From NCBI GenBank assembly GCA_027858745.1, contig JAQICB010000024.1, forward strand, positions 1 to 51,724: a stretch of 51,724 bases of DNA, given 5' to 3'. Positions 44,717 through 51,724 of this stretch are shown here, in pieces. Positions within the stretch are counted from its first letter, which is position 1; every line of letters starts with the position of its first letter. This DNA is from Bacteroidales bacterium (GTDB lineage: Bacteria > Bacteroidota > Bacteroidia > Bacteroidales > UBA1715). Both the position numbers and the translations under genes were made by a program. A model generated the notes under the pieces. The model did no database searches, had not been told where the DNA came from, and was given only the letters and a program-made list of their open reading frames with translations.

Positions 44717-46135
44717 CTACTCTTGGTCAATATATGATGTGATTATTTTTGAAATATCGGTATTGTCAATTAAACCGCAGAATGGTTCTTTTCCTATACC
44801 AATGGTAAACACCGGTACATGAGCGGATGAATGAGCATATGTTGTCCATCCGATACCTGATTTTTGAGCTACAATTCGGTTTGTTGTTATGGTAATTGCC
44901 GATAATTTATCAAGTGCTAGAGCTGAAATGTTTGTGCAATTATATTTAAGTAATGCTTCTTTCTCACTGATTTTGTAGTTGTTATTTATAAAGTCGTATG
45001 CACGTCGAATACATAATATATCGTCTTTGGAAAAATTAATGTAATTGTCTCCTATTGAATAAAATTGTGTGATATGTGCATATACTTCTTCAAAGCTAAT
45101 CTTAGGATTGTCTTGCCAAATTTTTCGTAAAGTGTCTTCAAATTTTTCGTATGAAATGAGTTGATGAACTAACATGTCATAATGTGTTTCGTAAGGCACA
45201 ACTGCTTCGCCAAGAGCCATTCCTCCGGTTTCGTGGTCGGCTGTTACAATAATTAATGTTTCTTCGGGGTGTTTGTTGTAAAATTTGAGGGCTTTTGTAA
45301 TCGCTTTGTTGAATTCTATTACTTCGTGTATTGTGGTAGCCGCATCGTTTGCATGGCTCGCCCAGTCGATTTTTCCGCCTTCTATCATAATCACAAATCC
45401 CTGCTCATTTTTAAGGTTTTCAATAGCAGCTTGGGTAATCATTTCTAATGAGAAACGATTTTTTTGTGAATCAATAGCGTAGGGGAGGGCTGTGAGACTA
45501 TCATATATAATATATCGAGAGTCTGGTTGTAGAGAAGAAAGATTTTCGGGAGATTTTATAAGCGTATATCCGTTTTTTTCGGCTAATGTGTACGCATTTT
45601 GAAATTTATTTACAGGATTTAAAAAACCACCACCTGCAAAAAAGTCTATGTCAGAATGTGCTAATTGTACTGATATTTCATGATAATTGTTTCGACTGTT
45701 GCGGTGAGCATAAAATGCTGCTGGTGTTGCATGGTCAAGTGAAACAGATGATATTATACCGGTTTTCATACCTTTTTTGTGAGCAGTATTCATAAAACTA
45801 AAAAGGGTGTCTCCGGTCGGACTGATACCCAACATGCCGTTATTTGTTTTTGTGCCGGTAGATATTGCGGTTCCTGATGCTGCTGAACCTGTTATCTGTG
45901 AATTTGCAGAATGGGTAGACATATATCCTGTGCCCGGCAAATAGAGTAAATCTAAACTGTCTTGTTCGTTTGTTCTCAGATACAAATCTGCTGCCTGACT
46001 TTGTACCATTCCCATGCCATCACCAATGAATAAAAATATGTATTTGGGAGCTTTATTCTGAGTGTTTTGAGATGTTGTGGTGTTGCACGATACTGTTAAT
46101 AATAAAACGAGTGTATATAAATAAATTGATTTCAT
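44717..46135 (-). CDS. Alkaline phosphatase, lipoprotein
   Basis: The 472-residue protein has a lipoprotein signal with C17 (LLTVSC), followed by IFLFIGDGMG (metal-binding D39) and the nucleophile region SQITGSAASGTAISTGTKTNNG with Ser84. In many alkaline phosphatases the residue before the nucleophile is Asp; here it is Gly83. Later metal-binding motifs IEGGKIDWASH, VTADHETGG and YAHSSAHVP are intact. It releases phosphate from monoesters in the periplasm or at the outer membrane. A candidate -7 element at 46181-46188 may drive it. Confidence 0.9.
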   Translation of the reverse strand: MKSIYLYTLVLLLTVSCNTTTSQNTQNKAPKYIFLFIGDGMGMVQSQAADLYLRTNEQDSLDLLYLPGTGYMSTHSANSQITGSAASGTAISTGTKTNNGMLGISPTGDTLFSFMNTAHKKGMKTGIISSVSLDHATPAAFYAHRNSRNNYHEISVQLAHSDIDFFAGGGFLNPVNKFQNAYTLAEKNGYTLIKSPENLSSLQPDSRYIIYDSLTALPYAIDSQKNRFSLEMITQAAIENLKNEQGFVIMIEGGKIDWASHANDAATTIHEVIEFNKAITKALKFYNKHPEETLIIVTADHETGGMALGEAVVPYETHYDMLVHQLISYEKFEDTLRKIWQDNPKISFEEVYAHITQFYSIGDNYINFSKDDILCIRRAYDFINNNYKISEKEALLKYNCTNISALALDKLSAITITTNRIVAQKSGIGWTTYAHSSAHVPVFTIGIGKEPFCGLIDNTDISKIITSYIDQE

Positions 46136-46180
46136 GATTGAAAATAGATTTTAAATAGTGAAATTTGTATTATTAATATT

Positions 46181-46274
46181 CAAATGTATGTAAATACTTT
46201 TGTTTGTCGTAAGGATTTGGATAAATTAATCGTTAAAAATAAGTAAAAGGATATGTTAAATAAGTTCCTTTTAC
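46181..46274. promoter_or_regulatory. Divergent promoter boxes and a leader hairpin before queD
   Basis: On the minus strand TACATTTG (46188-46181) is a -7 match for the phosphatase gene; on the plus strand TACTTTTG (46195-46202) is one for queD. The queD leader would be about 90 bases. It contains a perfect 9-bp inverted repeat GTAAAAGGA (46243-46251) and TCCTTTTAC (46266-46274) with a 14-base loop, ending 24 bases before the ATG. I see no preQ1 riboswitch consensus. The hairpin may control translation or end transcription. Confidence 0.45.
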
Positions 46275-46298
46275 ATAACAATAATTTAAATTAATAAA

Positions 46299-46745
46299 AT
46301 GAAAACAATACGCATTACCAAAGAGTTTGTCTTCGATATGGCTCATGCATTACACGAATATAATGGTTTATGTCGAAATATTCACGGTCATACTTATAAA
46401 TTACAAGTTTGTTTAAAAGGTGCCATTAATGAAGATTCAAGTTCGCCAACAAAAGGAATGGTGATGGATTTTGGCGATTTGAAAAAAATTGTAAAAACGG
46501 ATATTGTAGACCGGTTCGACCATGCATTGGTGTTAAATAAGGAACATGATCCGCATGAGGACATTAAAAAGTTTCAACAAGAAGATAAGTATATAATTGT
46601 GCCTTTTCAACCTACCTGTGAAAATCTTGTTGCATATTTTGCGGAATATATTTTCAATAAATTACCGGAAGGGATTGATTTACACAGTATTCGTTTATAT
46701 GAAACACCAACTTCGTGGGGAGAATGGTTTGCTGAAGACAACTAA
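46299..46745 (+). CDS. queD: 6-carboxy-tetrahydropterin synthase (6-pyruvoyl-tetrahydropterin synthase family)
   Basis: The 148-residue protein has the zinc ligands H16 (FDMAHAL) and H29/H31 (RNIHGHTY), with catalytic C25 in the YNGLCRNIHGH block. Also present are MDFGDLK, FDHALVLN and the late RLYETPTSWGEW. QueD converts dihydroneopterin triphosphate to 6-carboxytetrahydropterin, the second step of queuosine and 7-deazaguanine synthesis. The other pathway genes are not adjacent. Its stop is 2 bp from the convergent wzm-like gene. Confidence 0.93.
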   Translation: MKTIRITKEFVFDMAHALHEYNGLCRNIHGHTYKLQVCLKGAINEDSSSPTKGMVMDFGDLKKIVKTDIVDRFDHALVLNKEHDPHEDIKKFQQEDKYIIVPFQPTCENLVAYFAEYIFNKLPEGIDLHSIRLYETPTSWGEWFAEDN

Positions 46746-46747
46746 TC

Positions 46748-47593
46748 TTAAACTGTATCCATAAAATTTTTCTCCGTACGATTGAAAATTATTATGCCAA
46801 AAAACAGTAATACACACATTACTGTTATACTATACCATAGTGCCGTCCAATTCATGTTTCCAGCACCTAAAAATGCTAAACGAAATGTTTCAACAACACC
46901 TGTCATCGGGTTGAGCATTACATATTTTTGATATTGTTCGGGTATTTCAGAAAGTGGATAAATCACCGGAGTTGCATACATAAACAACTGAACCCCAAAT
47001 CCTACCAAAAATGTTAAATCTCGATATTTGGTTGTTAATGCCGATATTATGAGCCCAAGTCCGAGTCCCAATCCGGCAAGTAAAATGAGTAATACAGGAA
47101 ATAGAAATGCGTAAATTGTAACTGAGATATCGGCACCTTGGTATAAAAAGTACAGGTAAAACAACATAAATACAAAGAACTGCATTGTAAATTTTATAAG
47201 ATTTGAAATAACCACTGCCAAAGGGGTTATGAGCCTTGGAAAATATACTTTTCCAAACATACTGGCATTCGTTACGAAAATATTCGATGTACTGTTTAGG
47301 CAGGTGGAAAAATAATTCCACGCTGTTAATCCAGCTAAATAGAATAGATAGGGAGGCATTCCATCGGTTGGGATATTTGCAACCCGGTTGAATATTATGT
47401 AAAAAACAAACGAAGAAATTATTGGTTGAATAAAAAACCACAGTGGTCCGAGGATTGTTTGTTTGTACATTGCAATAAAATCTCTTCGCACAAAAAGTAA
47501 CAACAAATCACGATATTGCCATATTTCTTTGAAATTAAAGGCTAAGAGTGATTTTTTTGGGGTGATTTCAAATGTATATTCTTCAGTTGTCAT
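46748..47593 (-). CDS. ABC-2 type polysaccharide export permease (Wzm-like)
   Basis: The 281-residue inner-membrane protein has six membrane helices and a cytoplasmic N-terminus with YRDLLLLFVRRDFIAMYKQTILGPLWF, a family hallmark. Further blocks are GLTAWNYFSTCLNSTSNIFVTNASMFGKVYFPRLITPLA and YKYRDLTFLVGFGVQ-like sequence. It belongs to the Wzm/TagG permeases that export O-antigen or teichoic-acid-like polymers. The matching ATPase (Wzt) is not in the window, so it must be elsewhere or just outside. Last gene of the prfB-led run. Confidence 0.88.
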   Translation of the reverse strand: MTTEEYTFEITPKKSLLAFNFKEIWQYRDLLLLFVRRDFIAMYKQTILGPLWFFIQPIISSFVFYIIFNRVANIPTDGMPPYLFYLAGLTAWNYFSTCLNSTSNIFVTNASMFGKVYFPRLITPLAVVISNLIKFTMQFFVFMLFYLYFLYQGADISVTIYAFLFPVLLILLAGLGLGLGLIISALTTKYRDLTFLVGFGVQLFMYATPVIYPLSEIPEQYQKYVMLNPMTGVVETFRLAFLGAGNMNWTALWYSITVMCVLLFFGIIIFNRTEKNFMDTV

Positions 47594-47604
47594 TATGCTT
47601 GATT

Positions 47605-47979
47605 TTATTTCTTTACGAAAAATAGTTTATTAAATAAATTTTTGGAAATAGGCGAGTTGCGTCGTATTACAACTAACATTCGCCCCCAACGGAGTATTGT
47701 CCAAGCACGTTCGTGCAAAAAGTAAAGAAATATTTTAATAATTGATTCAAAAAGAGCGACGTATGTTGCTTTCTCAACAGCATCAGGGTCTTGGTCAAAA
47801 AAGAATAAAGCGAGAGCAAAAGTGGTTGCAGAAGCTATTATTCGCCATGTTATTGCCTTAACAATACTTTTTATGGGTCTATCTCGAATAACTTTTTTCT
47901 CGGTTTCAACAAAATATATTTGTTCGTCTTTCTCAAGTTCCGATATTATTTGCTGATTATTTGTATTGTGATTTTTCAT
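47605..47979 (-). CDS. DUF2061 membrane protein
   Basis: The 124-residue protein (ATG at 47979; a TTG at 47997 would add six residues) has a charged N-terminus and then RPIKSIVKAITWRIIASATTFALALFFF, followed by a second membrane segment ending FLYFLHERAWTILRWGR. This is the DUF2061 pattern of two helices with a conserved R-a-w-t-x-x-x-W end. Function is unknown; in some genomes it is next to sulfate assimilation genes, which are not seen here. It lies between prfC and the permease. Confidence 0.85.
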   Translation of the reverse strand: MKNHNTNNQQIISELEKDEQIYFVETEKKVIRDRPIKSIVKAITWRIIASATTFALALFFFDQDPDAVEKATYVALFESIIKIFLYFLHERAWTILRWGRMLVVIRRNSPISKNLFNKLFFVKK

Positions 47980-48009
47980 ATTAATTTTTTTTTTCAAAGA
48001 TAAGTCTTT

Positions 48010-49587
48010 TTAAAATTCTGACGTAAAATGAAAACTAATATCAGGGAAATTTTGTTGAGCCATTTGCAATGCAAACGAACTTTCTGCTAAAAATACATCT
48101 CTATTAAATTTATCTTTAGCTAAATTCTGATATTTTCTCTTTTTAAAATCTTCTAATTGTTCACTGTTTGAAGAAGTAAACCAACATGCTTTGTATAATT
48201 GTATCGGCTCATATTTACAGGTTGCACCATATTCATGTTTTAGGCGATACTCTATTACTTCAAATTGGAGAGCTCCAACGGTTCCAATAATTCTCCGGCC
48301 ATTAAATTTATTGATAAATAACTGAGCAACACCTTCGTCCATTAATTGATCAACACCTTTTTGTAATTGTTTAAATTTCATGGGATCGCCATTTTCTATA
48401 TATCGGAACATTTCGGGTGAAAAACTCGGAATTCCCGAAAAATGGAGAATTTCTCCTTCGGTAAGGCTGTCTCCAATTTTAAAGTTTCCGGAATCATACA
48501 AACCAATAATATCTCCGGGGAATGCTTCATCAACTATTTCTTTTTTTTCTGCCATGAATGATGTAGGATTTGGGAATTTCATTTGTTTATTATTCCGTAT
48601 GTGTAGATAATTAGTGTTGCGTTTAAATTTACCGGAACATATTTTCACAAATGCAATTCTGTCCCGATGATTTGGATCCATGTTGGCATGTATTTTAAAA
48701 ACAAAACCGGAAAATTTATCTTCGTATGGAATAATTTCTCGTTCTGCAGTTTCTGAATTTCGTGGCGATGGTGCAATTTCTACAAATGTGTCAATTGTTT
48801 CTTGTACACCGAAATTGTATAATGCACTCCCAAAAAATACTGGTGCAACTTCAGCTTTTTTATATAATTCTAAATTAAATTTTGGATATACGGCTTCTAC
48901 TAATTCAATTTCTTCTCGTAATATTTCTGCTTCTTCATCACCAATATAGGTTTCTATTTCAGGATCAGAAATATTGTCAAAAGATATAGCTTCTTTTACT
49001 TTTTCTTGGTCGGGTTCAAATAATCTCATGTTTTGATTATAGATATTATATACCCCCTTAAATTTTTTCCCCATACCAATTGGCCAGGTAAGTGGTCTTA
49101 CAGAAATTGATAGTAATGATTCAATTTCATCGAGAAGTTCAAATGCGTCTTTACCATCTCTGTCCATTTTATTTACAAAAACCATAACCGGAGTGTTACG
49201 CATTCGACAAACTTTGGCTAGTTTTTTTGTTTGTTCCTCAACACCCTTTGCAACGTCAATAACAATAATTACACTGTCTACTGCTGTTAATGTTCTATAG
49301 GTGTCTTCTGCAAAGTCTTTGTGCCCGGGAGTGTCGAGAATATTTATTTTTTTATCGTTGTATTCGAATCCCATTACGGATGTTGCAACCGAAATACCCC
49401 GTTGTTTTTCAATTTCCATAAAATCGGATGTTGCTGTTTTTTTTATTTTATTCGATTTCACGGCACCCGCAACGTGTATTGCTCCACCAAACAACAATAG
49501 TTTTTCGGTTAAAGTTGTTTTTCCCGCATCCGGGTGACTGATAATTGCAAAGGTTCGTCGTTTGTTGATTTCTTTTTCGAAAGCCAT
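48010..49587 (-). CDS. prfC: Peptide chain release factor 3
   Basis: The 525-residue translational GTPase has P-loop SHPDAGKTT (17-25), switch [13 protein letters not shown]3 [12 protein letters not shown] and G4 [10 protein letters not shown]. The C-terminal part includes [13 protein letters not shown] and [15 protein letters not shown]3 recycles RF1 and RF2 from the ribosome after peptide release and adds quality control. It is in the same run as prfB, separated by an EamA transporter gene, with gaps of 1 and 10 bp. Confidence 0.97.
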   Translation of the reverse strand: MAFEKEINKRRTFAIISHPDAGKTTLTEKLLLFGGAIHVAGAVKSNKIKKTATSDFMEIEKQRGISVATSVMGFEYNDKKINILDTPGHKDFAEDTYRTLTAVDSVIIVIDVAKGVEEQTKKLAKVCRMRNTPVMVFVNKMDRDGKDAFELLDEIESLLSISVRPLTWPIGMGKKFKGVYNIYNQNMRLFEPDQEKVKEAISFDNISDPEIETYIGDEEAEILREEIELVEAVYPKFNLELYKKAEVAPVFFGSALYNFGVQETIDTFVEIAPSPRNSETAEREIIPYEDKFSGFVFKIHANMDPNHRDRIAFVKICSGKFKRNTNYLHIRNNKQMKFPNPTSFMAEKKEIVDEAFPGDIIGLYDSGNFKIGDSLTEGEILHFSGIPSFSPEMFRYIENGDPMKFKQLQKGVDQLMDEGVAQLFINKFNGRRIIGTVGALQFEVIEYRLKHEYGATCKYEPIQLYKACWFTSSNSEQLEDFKKRKYQNLAKDKFNRDVFLAESSFALQMAQQNFPDISFHFTSEF

Positions 49588-49597
49588 AAAAATAAAA

Positions 49598-50470
49598 TTA
49601 TACTGTAAAGTTAATAATTAAAATGCCACTTATAATTGTGATAATACCTATTATTTTATTGCGTGATATCAGTTCTTTTCCAAACGTAAGGCCTAATATT
49701 ACGGCAAAAAGAACAGAGGATACTCGTATTGGAACCGCAATACTCACATCTACATGTTGGAGAGCTACGCGAAAGGTATAAAATGAAATATATGCAATAA
49801 GCCCTGCCGCTAAAACGGGAATTGCTCGTATTGTTCGTACGTGAGAAAAAATATTTTTATTGAGTATTATGTTTATTATAAGCATGTTGACTGCCATGCA
49901 TGTTAATAGTACTGCTAAATATGGTAATAGTTCAAAGTGCTCAATGCTAGCTTTGTCAAATACGGCTCCGAAAGAGTAAAAAATTGAAGCAAGTATTGCT
50001 ATTCCGGCTCCTTTATATGAGTTTTGTTTTGAAAAAAAGTAGCGAATATTTGTATATGATTTTTGTTTTTGTTTTACGGAGATGGCTCCGAGAATGGTAA
50101 TAATGATACCTATTAGTACTCCTCCTGAAATTGTTTCTTGTAGGAATAAAAATGCCCAAATTGGCACAAAAATAGGACTTAGCACGGTTAAAGGATATAA
50201 TCGTGATATTTCGCCTTTTTCATATGCTTTCGAAACCGAGATTTGATATAAGACATAAAAAAGTGATGCTGCGTATATAGTAATGCAATGTGTAAAAGGG
50301 ATGTGAATTGTTTGTTGAGAAAAAAGCAGAGCAATACCTGAAGTACATGCAGCAATTAGAAACATGAACAGTAAAAATAATCTACTGCCACCTGATGAGT
50401 GCATCAAATAATTATAGAGAGCATGTGCACAGGCAGATATTAGAATACAAAGAATATATATACCTTCCAT
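49598..50470 (-). CDS. EamA/DMT-family transporter
   Basis: The 290-residue inner-membrane protein has ten membrane helices in two repeated halves (about 1-140 and 150-290), the drug/metabolite transporter plan. The EamA patterns [41 protein letters not shown] and a matching second half ending [24 protein letters not shown] are clear. The substrate is unknown. It starts 1 bp after the prfB stop codon, so expression is probably coupled to the release factor. Confidence 0.88.
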   Translation of the reverse strand: MEGIYILCILISACAHALYNYLMHSSGGSRLFLLFMFLIAACTSGIALLFSQQTIHIPFTHCITIYAASLFYVLYQISVSKAYEKGEISRLYPLTVLSPIFVPIWAFLFLQETISGGVLIGIIITILGAISVKQKQKSYTNIRYFFSKQNSYKGAGIAILASIFYSFGAVFDKASIEHFELLPYLAVLLTCMAVNMLIINIILNKNIFSHVRTIRAIPVLAAGLIAYISFYTFRVALQHVDVSIAVPIRVSSVLFAVILGLTFGKELISRNKIIGIITIISGILIINFTV

Positions 50471-50471
50471 G

Positions 50472-51567
50472 TTATTTCTCGTGTTTTATAAATAGCATAA
50501 GATATTCTTTTATAAAATCTTGAATATCGCCATCGAGAACAGCTTGCGCATTACCTGTTTCGTGTTGTGTTCGTACATCTTTTACCAGTTTATAGGGGTG
50601 CAGCACATAATTTCGAATTTGTGATCCCCATTCAATTTTCAGTTTTTCTCCAGTTTTTGCAGCTCGTTCTTCAGCTTGTTTTCGTAATTCTCGTTCGTAT
50701 AGTTGAGATTTAAGCAATCTAATTGCTTTTTCTCTGTTTTGTAATTGAGAACGAGTTTCGGAATTTTCTATAACAATACCGGTAGGTTTATGTTTCAGGC
50801 GCACAGCCGTTTCCACTTTGTTTACATTTTGTCCGCCGGCTCCTCCCGAGCGGTATGTGTCCCATTCTAAATCTGCAGGATTCAAAACAATTTCGATAGT
50901 GTTATCTATAATAGGAGCAACTTCTACCGATGCAAATGACGTATGTCGTCGTGCACCGGAGTCAAAAGGTGAAATGCGTACTAAACGATGAACACCTGTT
51001 TCGCCTTTAAGGTAGCCATATGCATATTCTCCTTCAAATTCAATTGTTGCTGCACTAATGCCCGCTATATCCCCTTCTTGAATGTCTATTTCGCGCACTT
51101 TATATCCCTGCACTTCTCCCCAGCGAGTATACATTCGCAAGAGCATAGCTGCCCAATCATGACTTTCGGTACCACCTGCACCCGGATTTATTTTAAGAAT
51201 TGCACCGAACGCATCTTCTTTGTTTTGCAGTAAATTATATAATTCAAGTGTCTCAATTTTTTTCTCAGCAGAATTATACTGTTCCATAACTTCTTGTTCA
51301 GAGGCTTCACCTTCTTTATGAAATTCAAACAGTACCGTTATATCTTCAGTTAATTCATGAATTTCTTCGTACGAATCAATCCATTTTTTTATTGAATTAA
51401 CCTTTTTAAGTTGTATTTCTGCTTCTTGTGGATTGTCCCAAAAATGAGGGTCTTGAGTTTTGAGTTGCTCTTCTTCTAAAAGAACTTTTTTGGCATCAAC
51501 GTCAAAGATACCTCCTTAACGCAAGTTTGCGTTTTTCTAAATCTTTAATATTATCGCTTGTAATCAT
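50472..51567 (-). CDS. prfB: Peptide chain release factor 2, with programmed +1 frameshift
   Basis: The real start is ATG at 51567. Twenty-one residues (ending LRRYL) are read to an in-frame TGA at 51504-51502, then the ribosome shifts +1 and continues with [12 protein letters not shown] to the stop at 50472, giving 364 residues. RF2 reads UAA and UGA. The SPF tripeptide (199-201, RISPFDSG) for stop-codon recognition and GGQ (244-246, [11 protein letters not shown]) for peptide hydrolysis are both intact. Reading only from the internal ATG at 51287 would miss the N-terminal domain. It is the first gene of the run prfB-EamA-prfC-DUF2061-wzm. Confidence 0.96.
51501..51516 (-). promoter_or_regulatory. 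RF2 programmed +1 frameshift site
   Basis: On the minus strand AGGAGG (51516-51511) is followed three bases later by CTT TGA C (51507-51501). This is the classic layout in which an internal Shine-Dalgarno pairs with 16S rRNA and promotes slippage from CUU to UUU when RF2 is scarce. The known E. coli site is AGGGGGTATCTTTGAC; here only one base of the SD differs. Confidence 0.96.
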
Positions 51568-51665
51568 AGGGGAAAATGATTAATAGTAAAAAATGTCTGT
51601 AAAATTTAATATGATTATCCGTGTTTGTACCTAAATTCATTTTTATTACTAACAGCAGCCACTAA

Positions 51666-51685
51666 AAGCCTACCAAATAAGGCTT
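51666..51685. terminator. Weak hairpin near the right end, possible terminator remnant
   Basis: AAGCCT (51666-51671) and AGGCTT (51680-51685) form a 6-bp stem with an 8-base loop, followed by CTTTAAAG on the plus strand. The stem is short and the T-run poor. In the rest of 51568-51724, which is upstream of prfB, I see no gene and no exact -7 box. Confidence 0.3.
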
Positions 51686-51724
51686 CTTTAAAGTATCTGC
51701 GATTGAACTTATAACAGAATTCAT

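Noticed and set aside
46209-46298. preQ1 riboswitch before queD
   Set aside because: No preQ1-type conserved core was found by eye; only an unrelated simple hairpin is present.
51287-51287. Start of prfB at the internal ATG
   Set aside because: The upstream sequence encodes the conserved N-terminal domain and the classic frameshift site, so this ATG is internal.

Overview
The window looks like a chromosomal piece from an A+T-rich Bacteroidota bacterium, perhaps a marine or environmental Bacteroidales-like lineage (class is not certain). Several signs agree. Perfect or near-perfect Bacteroidota-type promoters (TTTG, about 19 bp, TAnnTTTG) precede several genes. Shine-Dalgarno sequences are almost absent at start codons. 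The window also carries phylum markers: the type IX secretion regulators PorW/SprE and PorX, a PorD-like (DUF4835) protein, an IPExxxVDY-like protein, a GSCFA-domain protein and a Bacteroidota-type RNA polymerase omega subunit. No phage, CRISPR array, rRNA or complete insertion sequence was seen. The left end starts exactly in a terminal inverted repeat of a small non-coding element, so this may be a contig edge.

Layout. 1-400: a repeat-rich non-coding end. 403-4740 (minus): lepA, gltX and a GSCFA gene. 5017-5590 (plus): a CoA-binding protein, then tRNA-Phe(GAA) with its own promoter and terminator. 5798-12246 (plus): a receiver-SpoIIE phosphatase, a TPR/PAS sensor kinase, bifunctional nnr, an FtsB/DivIC-like protein and a flavin reductase. 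12328-14236 (plus): an ExbB-ExbD-TonB energising complex. 14229-16009 (minus): padR and pspC with a palindromic operator. 16115-16537: tsaE. 16520-19867 (minus): asnS, an SRPBCC protein, an outer-membrane protein and a ZIP transporter. 19964-23510 (minus): a hybrid sensor kinase broken by one frameshift. 23619-27070 (minus): a lipoprotein, ABC ATPase and FtsX-like permease operon. 27242-31507 (plus): porW-porX. 31611-33370: atpD-atpC, with a strong promoter and terminator. 33434-43437 (plus): a long run of a hydrolase, an IPExxxVDY-like protein, a shortened peptide-binding lipoprotein, bamD, rpoZ, coaBC (frameshifted in a 13-A run), porD-like, recN, fabI, grpE and dnaJ. 43459-46135 (minus): an alkaline phosphatase lipoprotein and a glycosyltransferase. 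46299-46745: queD. 46748-51567 (minus): prfB (with the programmed +1 frameshift), an EamA transporter, prfC, a DUF2061 protein and a Wzm-like permease.

How the parts connect. Much of the window serves translation (GltX, LepA, AsnS, RF2, RF3, TsaE, tRNA-Phe), envelope building and secretion (BamD, PorW, PorX, PorD, ExbBD-TonB, FtsX-type ABC, Wzm) and signalling (two multidomain kinases, two receiver proteins with enzymatic outputs, PadR-PspC). The most interesting regulatory structure is the perfectly symmetric divergent promoter at 27098-27161. It drives porW-porX one way and the lipoprotein-ABC operon the other, which suggests that the ABC system may be linked to type IX secretion or envelope control. 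Two single-base frameshifts, both in or beside homopolymers, disrupt coaBC and the hybrid kinase. They could be sequencing errors, real mutations, or (for coaBC) transcriptional slippage.
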